Assembly: GCF_900496975.1 (NCBI RefSeq)
Contig: NZ_UFQC01000019.1
Coordinates: 1 to 64,000, forward strand
DNA from: Achromobacter veterisilvae
Lineage (GTDB): Bacteria > Pseudomonadota > Gammaproteobacteria > Burkholderiales > Burkholderiaceae_B
Reading direction: 5' to 3'
DNA: 64,000 nt
In this document: positions 16,008 to 24,794 of the stretch, in pieces
Position numbering within the stretch: the stretch's first letter is position 1
Layout: every line of letters starts with the position of its first letter
Notes under the pieces: generated by a model
Databases searched by the model: none
Seen by the model: only the letters and a program-made list of their open reading frames with translations
What the model was told of the DNA's origin: nothing
Position numbers and translations under genes: made by a program

Positions 16008-17018
16008 CTAGCGGTTCGTGACCGGATAAACGCCCTGCGGACGCCACAACAGGATGGCGACCATCAGCGCGATGTTCGAGAACAGGGCGGCCTTGGGCAG
16101 CAGGAAGCCGGTGTAATTGGCCATCAGGCCCACGAGCAGCGCGCCGATCAGGCATCCCACGGTCGAGCCCAGGCCGCCGATCATGATGACGATGAAGATC
16201 AGCACGTTCACCTGCGCGCCCAACTGCGGGACGACCGATTGCTGGTACATGCCCCAGAGCACGCCGCCCAGCCCCGCCAGCATCGAGCCCGCGACGAAGA
16301 CCCCCACGAAGAGATGCCGGATCCGGTAGCCCAGGCTTTCCACCATCTCGCGGTCTTCCACGCCCGCCCGGATCAGGAGGCCCAGCTTGGTGCGGTTGAG
16401 CAGCCACAGCATGGCGCCCAGCACGAGCAGGCCCGCCGCCAGCGCGACGATCCGGAATTTCTCGATCGCGGCGTCGCCAAGCACGAACGCGCCGCGCATC
16501 GCCTCGGGCAGCGGCAGCGCGATCGTCTGCGGCCCCCACAGCATCTTGATGATTTCCTCGCCGATGATCATGCCGCCCATGGTGATGAGGATCTGCTTGA
16601 GGTGCTGCCCGTAGACCGGCCGGACGATGACGCGCTCGAACGCCAGGCCGACGGCTCCCGCCACCAGCATGCCGACGATCATGGCCGGCAGCACGGCGCC
16701 CAGGTTCACCCACAGGCTGCCGGATTGCGTCCAGTCGGCCATGGAGCCCAGCACGGTGGCCGCCATGTACGCGCCGATCGCGATGAACAGGCCATGCCCG
16801 AAGTTCAGCACGTCCATCAGGCCGAAGACGAGCGTCATGCCGGAGGCCACGATGAAAATGATCATGCCCATGGCCAGGCCGGCCAGGGTCAGGGTCACCC
16901 AGGTGGAGAAGGACCCCACCAGCGGCAGCGCGATGGCCGCCAGGGCCAGCACCAGCAGGGCGGGGCGCAGGTCCGCGCGCACGCGCGGCAGCGGGGTATC
17001 GAGTTCCAGGGTGCTCAT
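16008..17018 (-). CDS. Branched-chain amino acid-type ABC permease (LivH-like)
   Basis: A 336-residue permease with the LivH signature ASGMTLVFGLMDVLNFGHG and the loop DREMVESLGYRIRHLFVGVF. Eight or so hydrophobic segments are visible. Its ATG overlaps the stop of the upstream LivF-like ATPase gene by four bases, implying coupled translation. It pairs with the LivM-like protein to form the membrane channel. Confidence 0.92.
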   Translation of the reverse strand: MSTLELDTPLPRVRADLRPALLVLALAAIALPLVGSFSTWVTLTLAGLAMGMIIFIVASGMTLVFGLMDVLNFGHGLFIAIGAYMAATVLGSMADWTQSGSLWVNLGAVLPAMIVGMLVAGAVGLAFERVIVRPVYGQHLKQILITMGGMIIGEEIIKMLWGPQTIALPLPEAMRGAFVLGDAAIEKFRIVALAAGLLVLGAMLWLLNRTKLGLLIRAGVEDREMVESLGYRIRHLFVGVFVAGSMLAGLGGVLWGMYQQSVVPQLGAQVNVLIFIVIMIGGLGSTVGCLIGALLVGLMANYTGFLLPKAALFSNIALMVAILLWRPQGVYPVTNR

Positions 17019-17764
17019 TGGTGGCTTCCCAGCGACAGGCCCAGCAGGCGCGTCTGTAGTTCATCGTCCGCCGCGAGCTGCGCCATGCTGCCGGCATGGA
17101 CGACGCGGCCGTTGTCCATCACGGCGACGCGATCGCCCACGAGGCGGGCGAAGTTGAAATTCTGCTCGACCAGCAAAATGGTGGTGGAGGCCTGTTTCAG
17201 TTCGATGAAGGCGTCGATCATGTTCTGCACGATGGCGGGGGCGAGGCCCTTGCTGGGCTCGTCCACCAGCAGCAGCCGGCGCGGCTCGATGATGGCGCGC
17301 GCCACCGCCAGCATCTGCTTCTGCCCGCCCGACAGTTTGCCGGCGGGATGCAGCCAGAACTTCTTCAGCGCGGGGAAGAAGCCGAAGATCCATTCCAGCC
17401 GGGCCGTGTCCAGTTGATCGGCGTTCCTGGCCTGGCGCGCCGCAAGCAGGATGTTCTCCTTGACCGAGAGGTCGGCGAAGATGCCCATGTTCTCCGGCAC
17501 GTAGGCCATGCCCATGCGCGCCATGTCGGGCGGCGACGTGCGCGTGCCCGGGCCGCCCACCGGCGCGCCGTCGAAGCTCACCTGGCCATGCGACGCGCGC
17601 CACAATCCCATGATCGTGCGCAGCGTGGTGGTCTTGCCCGCGCCGTTGCGTCCGAGCAGCATGGTCACGGCCGCAGGCGGCACGGCGAGGTCCACGCCAT
17701 GCAGGATGTGGTACGCGCCGATGTGCGTGTGCACGTCCTTCAGTTCCAGCAAGGGGCGCGTCAT
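17015..17764 (-). CDS. Branched-chain amino acid-type ABC ATPase (LivF-like)
   Basis: A 249-residue ATPase with Walker A GRNGAGKTT, signature KLSGGQKQML, Walker B LLLVDEPSKGL and switch His equivalent in LLVEQNF. The ending and short length are typical of LivF rather than LivG. It overlaps the LivG-like gene and the LivH-like gene by four bases each. Confidence 0.92.
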   Translation of the reverse strand: MTRPLLELKDVHTHIGAYHILHGVDLAVPPAAVTMLLGRNGAGKTTTLRTIMGLWRASHGQVSFDGAPVGGPGTRTSPPDMARMGMAYVPENMGIFADLSVKENILLAARQARNADQLDTARLEWIFGFFPALKKFWLHPAGKLSGGQKQMLAVARAIIEPRRLLLVDEPSKGLAPAIVQNMIDAFIELKQASTTILLVEQNFNFARLVGDRVAVMDNGRVVHAGSMAQLAADDELQTRLLGLSLGSHQ

Positions 17765-18531
17765 GCCGCTTTCTCCGCCGGGCTGACGCCCAGGTAGGCC
17801 TGTTGCACGATGGGCGAGGCGATGACCGACGCGGGATCGCCATCGGCCATGAGCTGGCCGTTGTGCAGCACCACGATGCGGTCGGCCAGCTCGCGCACCA
17901 CGTCCATCTTGTGCTCCACGAGCAGGATCGTCTTCGACGGGTCCGCCTTTATTTCGCGGATCAGCTCCAGCACGACGGGCACGTCGTCCACGCTCATGCC
18001 GGCCGTCGGCTCGTCGAACATGAACACCCGGGGTTCCAGCGCGACCAGCATCGCGATCTCCAGCTTGCGCTGGTCGCCATGGGGCAGGTCGGCGGCGGAC
18101 TGGTCGCGGCGCGCGGACAGGCGGGTGCGCTCGAGCAGCATGTCGGCGCGCTCGATCAGGGCGCGGTCATCGTTCCACGTGCGCCAGAACCGGATCTGCC
18201 GCCAGCCGGCGCCCTGTTGGCGGGATTGCAGCGCCAGCCGCACGTTCTCGTGCACGCTCAGGCGCGGGAACAGTTGCGTGAGCTGGAATGCGCGCCCCAG
18301 GCCCGCGTGCATGCGCGCCGAGGCGCCAAGCGCGGTGAGATCGCGCCCGTTCAGGCGCACCGTTCCCGAGCTGGCGCGCAACTGGCCGGAAATGAGATTG
18401 AAGTACGTGGTCTTGCCCGCGCCGTTGGGGCCGACGATGGCGGTCAGGGAGCCAGGCGCATAGCTGCAGCTAACGTCGTTGACGGCCACGTGTCCGCCGA
18501 AACGGATGGTGAGCGATTGGGTTTCCAGCAT
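17761..18531 (-). CDS. Branched-chain amino acid-type ABC ATPase (LivG-like)
   Basis: A 256-residue ATPase with Walker A GPNGAGKTT, LivG-type GRAFQLTQLFPRLSVHENV, a degenerate signature where the usual LSxGxxR reads DLPHGDQRKLEIAM, Walker B VFMFDEPTAGM and LLVEHKMD. Position and motif set assign it as LivG partner of the downstream LivF. It lies 15 bases after the receptor gene. Confidence 0.9.
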   Translation of the reverse strand: MLETQSLTIRFGGHVAVNDVSCSYAPGSLTAIVGPNGAGKTTYFNLISGQLRASSGTVRLNGRDLTALGASARMHAGLGRAFQLTQLFPRLSVHENVRLALQSRQQGAGWRQIRFWRTWNDDRALIERADMLLERTRLSARRDQSAADLPHGDQRKLEIAMLVALEPRVFMFDEPTAGMSVDDVPVVLELIREIKADPSKTILLVEHKMDVVRELADRIVVLHNGQLMADGDPASVIASPIVQQAYLGVSPAEKAA

Positions 18532-18546
18532 GGACGAGGCGCGGGC

Positions 18547-19719
18547 TCAGCGTTTGTTCTGGATAGGCACCGACATCTGGTCCGGCGCGATTTCCTTGAC
18601 CAGGTCCTGCACGGCCCACGGCACCGACGGATCGTTCTTGATGCGGAAGTGGTACATGGACTGCATGGCCTGGTGGTCTTCGGGCCGGAAGGTCATCTTG
18701 CCCTTGGGCGTATCGAAGCTCATCCCTTCCATGGCCTTGATCAGCGTGTCGGTGTCGGAATTGCCCGCGGTCTTGGCCAGCGCAGCCGCGATCGCGATGC
18801 CGGCGGACATGCCGCCCGCGGTGAAGAAGTCGGGCGGCTGTCCGTAGCGCTTCTGATGTTCCGCCACCAGCCAGTTGTTGACCGGGTTCTTCGGGATGCC
18901 GTAGTAGTAATAGGTGGCGCCTTCCATGCCGGCCAGCGATTTCAGCGGCGTCATGGCCGCCAGCGTGTTGCCACCCGTGGCGATCTCGATGCCGAAACGC
19001 TTCGGGTCCAGATCGGCGATCTTGAAGGGATTGCCGGCTCCGGCCCAGAGGATGAAGATGATCTTGCGGCCGGGCTTGTCCTTCAGCGCGTCGAACAAGC
19101 GCTGCGCGCCGGCGGTGAAGTCGGTGGCATTGGCGGGCAGGTATTCCTCGTGCACGATCCTGGCGTTCTTCAGCGCGCCCTTGAACGCCTTGACGCCGTC
19201 GCGGCCGAACGCGTAGTCCTGCGCCAGCATGGCGATCGAGGTGCCGGCCTGGTCGAACGCGACCGCGTTGGCGATGGCGTCCTGAGAGGAGTTGCGGCCG
19301 GTTCGGAAGATGTAGCGGTTCCATTTGTCGCCGGTGATCGAATCGGCCACCGCCGGCTCGACCAGCAGGATCTTTTCGTATTCCTCGGCTATCGGCAGCA
19401 TGGCCAGCGCGACGCCGGAGGAGGTCGGGCCCACGGCGATGTCGGCGTTGTCGTCGGCATAGGCCGAAGCCAGTTGCGCGCGGGCCACGTCGGGCTTGCC
19501 CTGGTTGTCCTTCTCGATGACGCGGATCTTGCGGCCGGCAACCGTCATGGTGCCCTGCGTCGCGTATTCCAGGCCCAGCATCAGGCCGTTCTGGGTTTGC
19601 TTGGCATAGGCTTCCAGGGGGCCCGTCTTGTCATAGACGTGGGCGACGACGAAATCCTTGGCCGTCGCGGCGGAACTCATGCACAGGCCGGCCAGCGCGG
19701 CAAGCAGAATGCGTTTCAT
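18547..19719 (-). CDS. ABC importer substrate-binding protein (LivJ/Peripla_BP family)
   Basis: A 390-residue periplasmic receptor with signal peptide MKRILLAALAGLCMSSAATA. The mature protein has the branched-chain receptor pattern: NGLMLGLEYATQG, VGPTSSGVALAMLPIAEEY and the closing region GKMTFRPEDHQAMQSMYHF. It binds a small solute for the LivFGHM-like system. Divergence from true leucine receptors and linkage to a hydrolase suggest an ester, amide or aromatic acid ligand, which is inference. Confidence 0.9.
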   Translation of the reverse strand: MKRILLAALAGLCMSSAATAKDFVVAHVYDKTGPLEAYAKQTQNGLMLGLEYATQGTMTVAGRKIRVIEKDNQGKPDVARAQLASAYADDNADIAVGPTSSGVALAMLPIAEEYEKILLVEPAVADSITGDKWNRYIFRTGRNSSQDAIANAVAFDQAGTSIAMLAQDYAFGRDGVKAFKGALKNARIVHEEYLPANATDFTAGAQRLFDALKDKPGRKIIFILWAGAGNPFKIADLDPKRFGIEIATGGNTLAAMTPLKSLAGMEGATYYYYGIPKNPVNNWLVAEHQKRYGQPPDFFTAGGMSAGIAIAAALAKTAGNSDTDTLIKAMEGMSFDTPKGKMTFRPEDHQAMQSMYHFRIKNDPSVPWAVQDLVKEIAPDQMSVPIQNKR

Positions 19720-19735
19720 TGGGAGTCTCCTGTTG

Positions 19736-20611
19736 TCAGTGGCGGACGGCCGCCGTGTGGTCCGGCGTGGCCAGGAATTGGCGGATGGCGTCGATCTGGG
19801 GGGCGACGTTCAGGGCGGGGGCGTGGCCGCAATCGGGGAAATCGATGCGCTGCGCGCGCGGGCCGCGCCGGGTCATGGCCTCCGCGACGTCGGGAAGCAG
19901 CAGGTCCGAATCGGCGCCGCGCAGCAGCAGGACCGGCATGCGCAGCGAGTCGTACCCGCTCCAGCGGTCGTAGTCGCCGGGGTGATGGCTGAACTGGCCG
20001 ACGATGGCCGGATCGTAGTGGGCGGTGACGCGCCCGTCCGGCAGGCGGCGCATGGAGGTCTCGGCCATCCGGCGCCATTGCTCGTCGCTCTGCCAGCCAT
20101 AGGGCTTGTAGGCGGCGCGCAGCCAGGCCTCCAGTTCCGTGACCGTGTCGAAGGCGGGCGGGGCGCCGACGTAGTCCAGGATGCGCTGGATGGCGGGTTG
20201 GGGCAGTTCGGGCCCGATGTCGTTGACCACCAGATGCGAGATCCGGTCGCGCAAGGTGGTCGCGGCGGCATGCATGCCGGTCGCGCCGCCCATGGACGTG
20301 CCGACCCAGCGCACGCGCGCCAGGGACAGGCCGTCGACCAGGGCGCGGGCCAGCGCCGCATAGAAGTCCAGCCGGTACTCGGCGACCGGGTCCGGGCTCC
20401 ATTGCGACAGGCCGCGGCCGATGGTGTCCGGGCAGATGATGCGGTAATCGCCCGCGAGCGCCTGCGCCAGTTCGTCGAAATCGCGTCCGGTGCGGGCCAG
20501 GCCGTGCCACATGATGACGGCGGGCGCATCGCCGGCGCCCCATTCCGTGTAGTGCAGTTCGCGGCCCTCGCAGCGCAGATAGCGCGAAGCCGGCGCGGAC
20601 GCGTTCGCCAT
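19736..20611 (-). CDS. Alpha/beta hydrolase
   Basis: A 291-residue serine hydrolase from the ATG at 20609-20611, chosen because GGGAGGAG precedes it; the open frame extends 35 codons further. Features are the oxyanion loop WHGLARTG, nucleophile elbow VGTSMGGA, acid in LLRGADSDLLL and catalytic His in DCGHAPAL. No signal peptide is seen, so it acts in the cytoplasm. It heads the importer operon, 16 bases before the receptor gene, which suggests it cleaves the imported compound, perhaps an ester or C-C bond. Confidence 0.88.
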   Translation of the reverse strand: MANASAPASRYLRCEGRELHYTEWGAGDAPAVIMWHGLARTGRDFDELAQALAGDYRIICPDTIGRGLSQWSPDPVAEYRLDFYAALARALVDGLSLARVRWVGTSMGGATGMHAAATTLRDRISHLVVNDIGPELPQPAIQRILDYVGAPPAFDTVTELEAWLRAAYKPYGWQSDEQWRRMAETSMRRLPDGRVTAHYDPAIVGQFSHHPGDYDRWSGYDSLRMPVLLLRGADSDLLLPDVAEAMTRRGPRAQRIDFPDCGHAPALNVAPQIDAIRQFLATPDHTAAVRH

Positions 20612-20654
20612 GGGTCTCCTCCCGGGTTGTCCAGGTTGTGTGCTTATCGGGCTG

Positions 20655-20684
20655 ACTATAGACTTGCGCCAAGCGCGCCAACAA
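20655..20684 (-). promoter_or_regulatory. Predicted promoter of the hydrolase-Liv operon with tandem GCGCCAA repeats
   Basis: On the minus strand, TTGTTG, an 18-base spacer and TATAGT lie 44 to 73 bases before the hydrolase start. On the plus strand the spacer holds two direct copies of GCGCCAA (20666-20672 and 20675-20681), nine bases apart. Direct repeats within a promoter are candidate sites for the divergently encoded AraC-family regulator. Confidence 0.5.
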
Positions 20685-20779
20685 GGCGCCGGACGCCCCG
20701 GATCAGGGTGAGTCAAGAATATGTAGACGCAGGATCACGAGCGCCCGGCGCCGATGCCCGCGTACAAGGAGACCGCGCC

Positions 20780-21772
20780 ATGCCCGATACGGAATTCGCC
20801 ATTTCGGCCGGCGCCGGCGCTGACCGGCGCGATGCGTGGCGCGCGGCCCTGTCGGACGCGTTCGGTCCGTTCGAGGTGCATCATGGCAGGCCCGGCAATT
20901 TCTCGGGGCACGTGCGCTATGCGCGCCGCGCCAGCCTGCAGTTCAACGACCTGCACTATCAGGGACAGAAGCTGGAGCGCACCGCCGGCAACGTGTCGCG
21001 GCTGGACCAGGAGTTCTATACCTTCGGCTTGCCGCTGGCGGGGCCTTTGGCGGTGCAGCAGCAGGGACGGGAGTTCCAGGTCGAACCGGGCTGTGTGTAC
21101 CTGATGAACCAGAGCCTTCCCTACCAGGCGACGGCGCAGGGCGCTTCGGGCTACCGCAGCCTGAGCGTCTCGTTCCCGCGCAGCGCGCTGTCCCAGCGGG
21201 ACTCCCGCATCGGCGCGTTCTATAAGCTGCGCGTGGACGACGGTTCGCCGCGGGGGGCGCTCCTGGCCGGCTACATGGACCACCTGTTCAAGGGCATGAA
21301 CGCCTGGTCGGACGGCGAGGTGGCGGAACTGGGCGAACGGCTGATCGACCTGATCGTGCTGTTCCTCGTGCAGCCCGGGCAGGGGCACGCCTCGGAATCC
21401 GACAGCAGCGTGACGGTGGCGCACCGGCAGCGGGTGCTGGCCTACATCCGCCAGCACCTGGCGGATCCGGCGCTCTCGCCCCAGCACGTGGCGCAGGGCT
21501 GCGGCGTGTCCGTGGCCTATCTGCACCGCATCCTGCGCGCGGGCGGGCTGTCGGCGGAATCCTTCATTTTCGAGCAGCGGCTCGATAAATGCCGCGAACT
21601 GCTGCTCAGTCCGCGGCATCGCCATCGCAGCATCGCGGAACTGGCCTACCAGGTGGGTTTTTCGCACCCTTCGCATTTCAGCCGCCTGTTCAAGCGCCGC
21701 TTCGGCATGACGCCGCGCGACCTGCGGGCCGGTTCCCGAGCCGCGGCATCGGGCGCGGAATCACTGGATTGA
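20780..21772 (+). CDS. AraC-family transcriptional regulator
   Basis: A 330-residue regulator from the ATG at 20780, preceded by AAGGAG at 8 bases. The N-terminal part resembles the AraC_binding_2 ligand domain. The C-terminal 100 residues hold two helix-turn-helix units, one at LSPQHVAQGCGVSVAYLHRI and one ending SIAELAYQVGFSHPSHFSR-like, then FKRRFGMTPRDLR. It is divergent from the hydrolase-Liv operon with a 168-base shared region and probably controls it in response to the imported compound. Confidence 0.92.
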   Translation: MPDTEFAISAGAGADRRDAWRAALSDAFGPFEVHHGRPGNFSGHVRYARRASLQFNDLHYQGQKLERTAGNVSRLDQEFYTFGLPLAGPLAVQQQGREFQVEPGCVYLMNQSLPYQATAQGASGYRSLSVSFPRSALSQRDSRIGAFYKLRVDDGSPRGALLAGYMDHLFKGMNAWSDGEVAELGERLIDLIVLFLVQPGQGHASESDSSVTVAHRQRVLAYIRQHLADPALSPQHVAQGCGVSVAYLHRILRAGGLSAESFIFEQRLDKCRELLLSPRHRHRSIAELAYQVGFSHPSHFSRLFKRRFGMTPRDLRAGSRAAASGAESLD

Positions 21773-21778
21773 TTTCCG

Positions 21779-21809
21779 GGCGGCGGGCGCCGTATTGCGT
21801 CCCGCCGCC
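21779..21809. terminator. GC-rich hairpin between convergent araC-like and Bug genes
   Basis: A perfect 9-bp stem GGCGGCGGG/CCCGCCGCC with a 13-base loop lies between two convergent stops. It lacks a clear U-run on either side, so it is a hairpin likely to help end or stabilise transcripts rather than a full intrinsic terminator. Confidence 0.45.
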
Positions 21810-21845
21810 GGGCAATGTTTGGCGCTGGAGTGGATGTGGCATTCA

Positions 21846-22802
21846 TCATTGCTTCTGCAAACCTAATTCCTTAACCAGATCTCCCAGCTCCGCGTATTCC
21901 TTGCTGATGTGATCGGAAAAAGCCTTGCGGCGCAAGATCTTCTTCTCCACACCGGCCGTCTCGAAAAACTTGGCCATTTCCGGCGAGTTGGCGGCTTTTT
22001 CAAAGGCGTCGGCGATGTGCTCGACTGTCGCATCGGGAGTGCCGGCGGGTACGACGATGCCGTGCCACAGAAGCGTTTCCTTTTCGGGAATGCCCAGGGT
22101 CGTCAATGTTGTGGCCTGCGGCAGCGCCGCCACTGGGCCGGCGCTCGTGGCAAGCAGGCATTTGACGTCGCCCGCCTTCACCATGGCGACCGCGGGCGGC
22201 ACCGAACCTACATAGATGTCGACTACCTTGCCCATTAGGGCGGTCATGCTTTCGCCTGCCCCGCGATAGGGAATGTCGCGCGCCTTCGCTCCGAAGGCCT
22301 GGAAGACGCGCTCCGCCGCCAACTGGCCGGGGCCCGCCACGCCATCGGTGCCGAAGGTGTAGTGGCCTGGCTTGGATTTGAGCTGCTCGAGGAGCTCTTT
22401 GCCATTGTTCGCCGGAAAATCCTTGCGTACGCAAAGCACGTAGGGGGCAGCATCCAGTTGGATCACTGGAATGTAGTCGTTCAACCCGTAGGTAGTCGGT
22501 ATGGAGTGCGGCGCGACGGTGATCGGGCCCATCCAGACACCTGCCATCGTCAATCCATCCGGCTTCGCGCGTGCCAATTGGCCGACACCTATGGCGCCGC
22601 CCGCGCCACCTGCGTTTTGCACGACGACCGTGGCATCCAGATACGGTTCTGCGTAGCGCGCCGCGGCCCGAAAAAGAGAATCCGTCCCGCCGCCGGGAGC
22701 CGTCGGAATAATCATCTTTACAACATCGCTGGCCAGCGCAGCATTGCCCACGCCCATGGCCGCCGTAAACAGTGCTGCGGCTAGAAGCTTATGCTTTCTC
22801 AT
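21846..22802 (-). CDS. Tripartite tricarboxylate transporter (Bug) receptor protein
   Basis: A 318-residue periplasmic receptor from the ATG at 22800-22802, preceded by AAGGAG. A signal peptide (MRKHKLLAAALFTAAMGVG) is followed by IIPTAPGGGTDSLFRA and VVQNAGGAGGAIGVGQLA, the usual Bug carboxylate-binding regions. No TctA or TctB membrane gene is adjacent, as is common in Bordetella relatives where many Bug proteins are orphan. It is the last gene of the lyase-amidohydrolase operon and probably senses or captures a carboxylic acid that operon degrades. Confidence 0.9.
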   Translation of the reverse strand: MRKHKLLAAALFTAAMGVGNAALASDVVKMIIPTAPGGGTDSLFRAAARYAEPYLDATVVVQNAGGAGGAIGVGQLARAKPDGLTMAGVWMGPITVAPHSIPTTYGLNDYIPVIQLDAAPYVLCVRKDFPANNGKELLEQLKSKPGHYTFGTDGVAGPGQLAAERVFQAFGAKARDIPYRGAGESMTALMGKVVDIYVGSVPPAVAMVKAGDVKCLLATSAGPVAALPQATTLTTLGIPEKETLLWHGIVVPAGTPDATVEHIADAFEKAANSPEMAKFFETAGVEKKILRRKAFSDHISKEYAELGDLVKELGLQKQ

Positions 22803-22866
22803 TGTGTTGTCTCCTTCAAGGGGCCTGCAGTGAAGAATCGGCGAAGCCCGGACAGGGCGCGCCTTG

Positions 22867-23700
22867 CTACGCCCGGATTCCAAATGCTTCGTAGGCGTTC
22901 TCTGTCAGGATCCGGTTTCGTATCGTCTCGTCTGGCACGCATTCAAAAAGCGATTCGATGCATTGCCGGTAAGTCATCGTGTCTTCATGGCCCACCCAGG
23001 GCCAATCCGTGGCCCATACCGCCCGCTCGCCATTCGATTGCTGGATGATCCTGGCGGCCAGAGCACGCGGATCACTGCCGCGCAGGCGAAACGGCGCCGA
23101 CAGCTTGACCCAGGTATTACCCGCTGCCAGTGCGTCCAGCAAGGCCGTAAAGCCCTCGCTGCGTTCGCCGTCGCTGCCGGGCGGATGCCCAAAATGATCG
23201 ATCACCGCCCGCGCACCGCTGGCGCGAATTGCCGCCAGCACGGGCGGCAGGTGCTCGCCTTCCAGGTACACCTCGATATGCAGGCCCAGGTTCCTGGCCT
23301 TGGCCAGCAGGCCTTGGTATTCCCGCGATCGGATATCCGGAATCGCTTGCCGCTTCACCCAGTTCAGCCGGATGCCGCACACGCCGTCCCGCTGCATGGC
23401 CGCCAGCGCATCTTCACCGATATCGGGTTCCACGATCGCCGTCCCGCGCAAGCGTCCCTCCGACGCCCGCAATGCTTCCAGCAGCACCTGGTTATTGGCG
23501 CCGTAGAAACTGGGCGCCGTCAGCAGCCCATAAGCCACCCCATGCGCCGTCAGCGTATCCAGATAGTCCCGCACGCTGGCATCGCGAGCCGGCTGAGAAT
23601 GTCGCTCGGTTGCCAGCGGCAGATTCTTCTTGATCACATGCGCATGGCAGTCGACCGAACCCTGCGGTAGGTCGCCAGGCGCGATGCCCGTATTACGCAT
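22867..23700 (-). CDS. Metal-dependent amidohydrolase (TIM-barrel, Amidohydro_2)
   Basis: A 277-residue TIM-barrel hydrolase with metal ligands in VDCHAHV at the first strand, VIDHFGHPPG, and the catalytic Asp in WATDWPWVGHED. The family includes 2-pyrone-4,6-dicarboxylate lactonase and related lactone or carboxylate hydrolases. It overlaps the end of the lyase gene by 8 bases. It likely opens a lactone or removes a group from a carboxylic acid handled by the same operon; the substrate is unknown. Confidence 0.87.
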   Translation of the reverse strand: MRNTGIAPGDLPQGSVDCHAHVIKKNLPLATERHSQPARDASVRDYLDTLTAHGVAYGLLTAPSFYGANNQVLLEALRASEGRLRGTAIVEPDIGEDALAAMQRDGVCGIRLNWVKRQAIPDIRSREYQGLLAKARNLGLHIEVYLEGEHLPPVLAAIRASGARAVIDHFGHPPGSDGERSEGFTALLDALAAGNTWVKLSAPFRLRGSDPRALAARIIQQSNGERAVWATDWPWVGHEDTMTYRQCIESLFECVPDETIRNRILTENAYEAFGIRA

Positions 23701-24655
23701 GGACGGCTCCCTTGGCAGCGACGCGGACCGCCCCGACTGGTTCGTGGCCGTACTTGGCGGTCTTTTGTGCCTGCGTCAGGAATTTTTCTTCCAGGCTTTT
23801 GACTTCCGCCATGCCCATAATGTCATTAAGTTCCTCGAAACTCAGCGCGGCATCGGGGCGATCTTCGGGTTTGCCGCTGGTCAGCGACAGGCCCAATATT
23901 TCCAGGCCCCGCTTCATGCCCGCCAAGGCGCATGCCGTCAGCAGGCGCGGATAAATCACTACCGCCACGCCCAAGTCCTGCAGTTGCGCGGCCGACAACA
24001 GCGGAGTGGTCGAGCGCTGGCGAATACCGAACCCCATATTCACGCACAACGGCTTCGGCACATTGGCCGCCACCGTGCGGATCTGCTCGGCATCGAGCAG
24101 CGCATCGGCGAATAGCAAATCGGCCCCGGCTTCCGCGTAGGCGTTCAGCCGCCGGATGACTTCGTCCAGGCCATGCGTCGCCAAGGTATCCGTGCGCGAC
24201 TTGATCACAAAGTCCGGGTCGGTGCGCGCTTCACACGCGGCGCGCAGCTTCTGTGCCATCTCGTCCTGGGGAATGACTTCTTTGCCGCGCATATGCCCGC
24301 AGCGCTTGGGCCACACTTGGTCTTCCAGCATGATGCCCGCGGCGCCGGCGCGTTCGAAGGCGCGCACCGTGTGATACGCGTTGATGGCATTGCCATAGCC
24401 AGTGTCGCCATCGGCCAGCAGCGCAAGATTCGAGCAGGCGGCAATACTGCGCACCGCGGCCACATTCTCTTCCATCCCCATGATGCCTACATCGACCTGG
24501 CCCAGGCGCGTTTCACTGACGCCGCTGCCGGTAATAAACGCGGTGGGGTAGCCCATGTGCTCCACCAGGCGCGTACTGAAGCCGTCGAAGACACCGGGTT
24601 GCACGAGTATTTCCGGGGCGTAGATCGCATCCCGAAGTTGTCTGGTCTTGGTCAC
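23693..24655 (-). CDS. Isocitrate lyase/PEP mutase superfamily lyase
   Basis: A 320-residue enzyme from the GTG at 24653-24655, chosen because AAGGAG lies 8 bases upstream; ATG at 24691 would add 12 residues. It has VQPGVFDGFSTRLVEH, the Mg2+ site in ADGDTGYGN and LEDQVWPKRCGH, where KRCGH carries the catalytic Cys of true lyases. Relatives split 2-methylisocitrate, 2,3-dimethylmalate or oxaloacetate. First gene of a three-gene operon divergent from a LysR regulator. Confidence 0.88.
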   Translation of the reverse strand: MTKTRQLRDAIYAPEILVQPGVFDGFSTRLVEHMGYPTAFITGSGVSETRLGQVDVGIMGMEENVAAVRSIAACSNLALLADGDTGYGNAINAYHTVRAFERAGAAGIMLEDQVWPKRCGHMRGKEVIPQDEMAQKLRAACEARTDPDFVIKSRTDTLATHGLDEVIRRLNAYAEAGADLLFADALLDAEQIRTVAANVPKPLCVNMGFGIRQRSTTPLLSAAQLQDLGVAVVIYPRLLTACALAGMKRGLEILGLSLTSGKPEDRPDAALSFEELNDIMGMAEVKSLEEKFLTQAQKTAKYGHEPVGAVRVAAKGAVHA

Positions 24656-24745
24656 TGCGCTGTCTCCTTGGGGGCTGGATCGCAAGCACATTGCGGTTCG
24701 CGAATCCGTGTTTCCGGCTTAATGTGGCTATCCTAGCAATGCGCT

Positions 24746-24787
24746 TCCTATTAAACTAATTAAACTTTTACGTCCTATTGCATAGGA
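24746..24787. promoter_or_regulatory. Predicted LysR operator between divergent lyase and lysR genes
   Basis: A perfect 15-base palindrome TCCTAT-TGC-ATAGGA (24773-24787) fits the T-N11-A LysR rule. A second TCCTATT half-site starts at 24746 and a related TCCTAG at 24731. ATTAAAC is repeated at 24750 and 24759. The palindrome overlaps the Shine-Dalgarno sequence of the LysR gene, suggesting autorepression and activation of the divergent operon. Confidence 0.6.
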
Positions 24788-24794
24788 AAATCTG

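Noticed and set aside
14929-17097. A 722-codon frame that looks like a fused permease
   Set aside because: The first half is an out-of-frame reading of the LivH-like gene; the true LivM-like protein starts at 15996.
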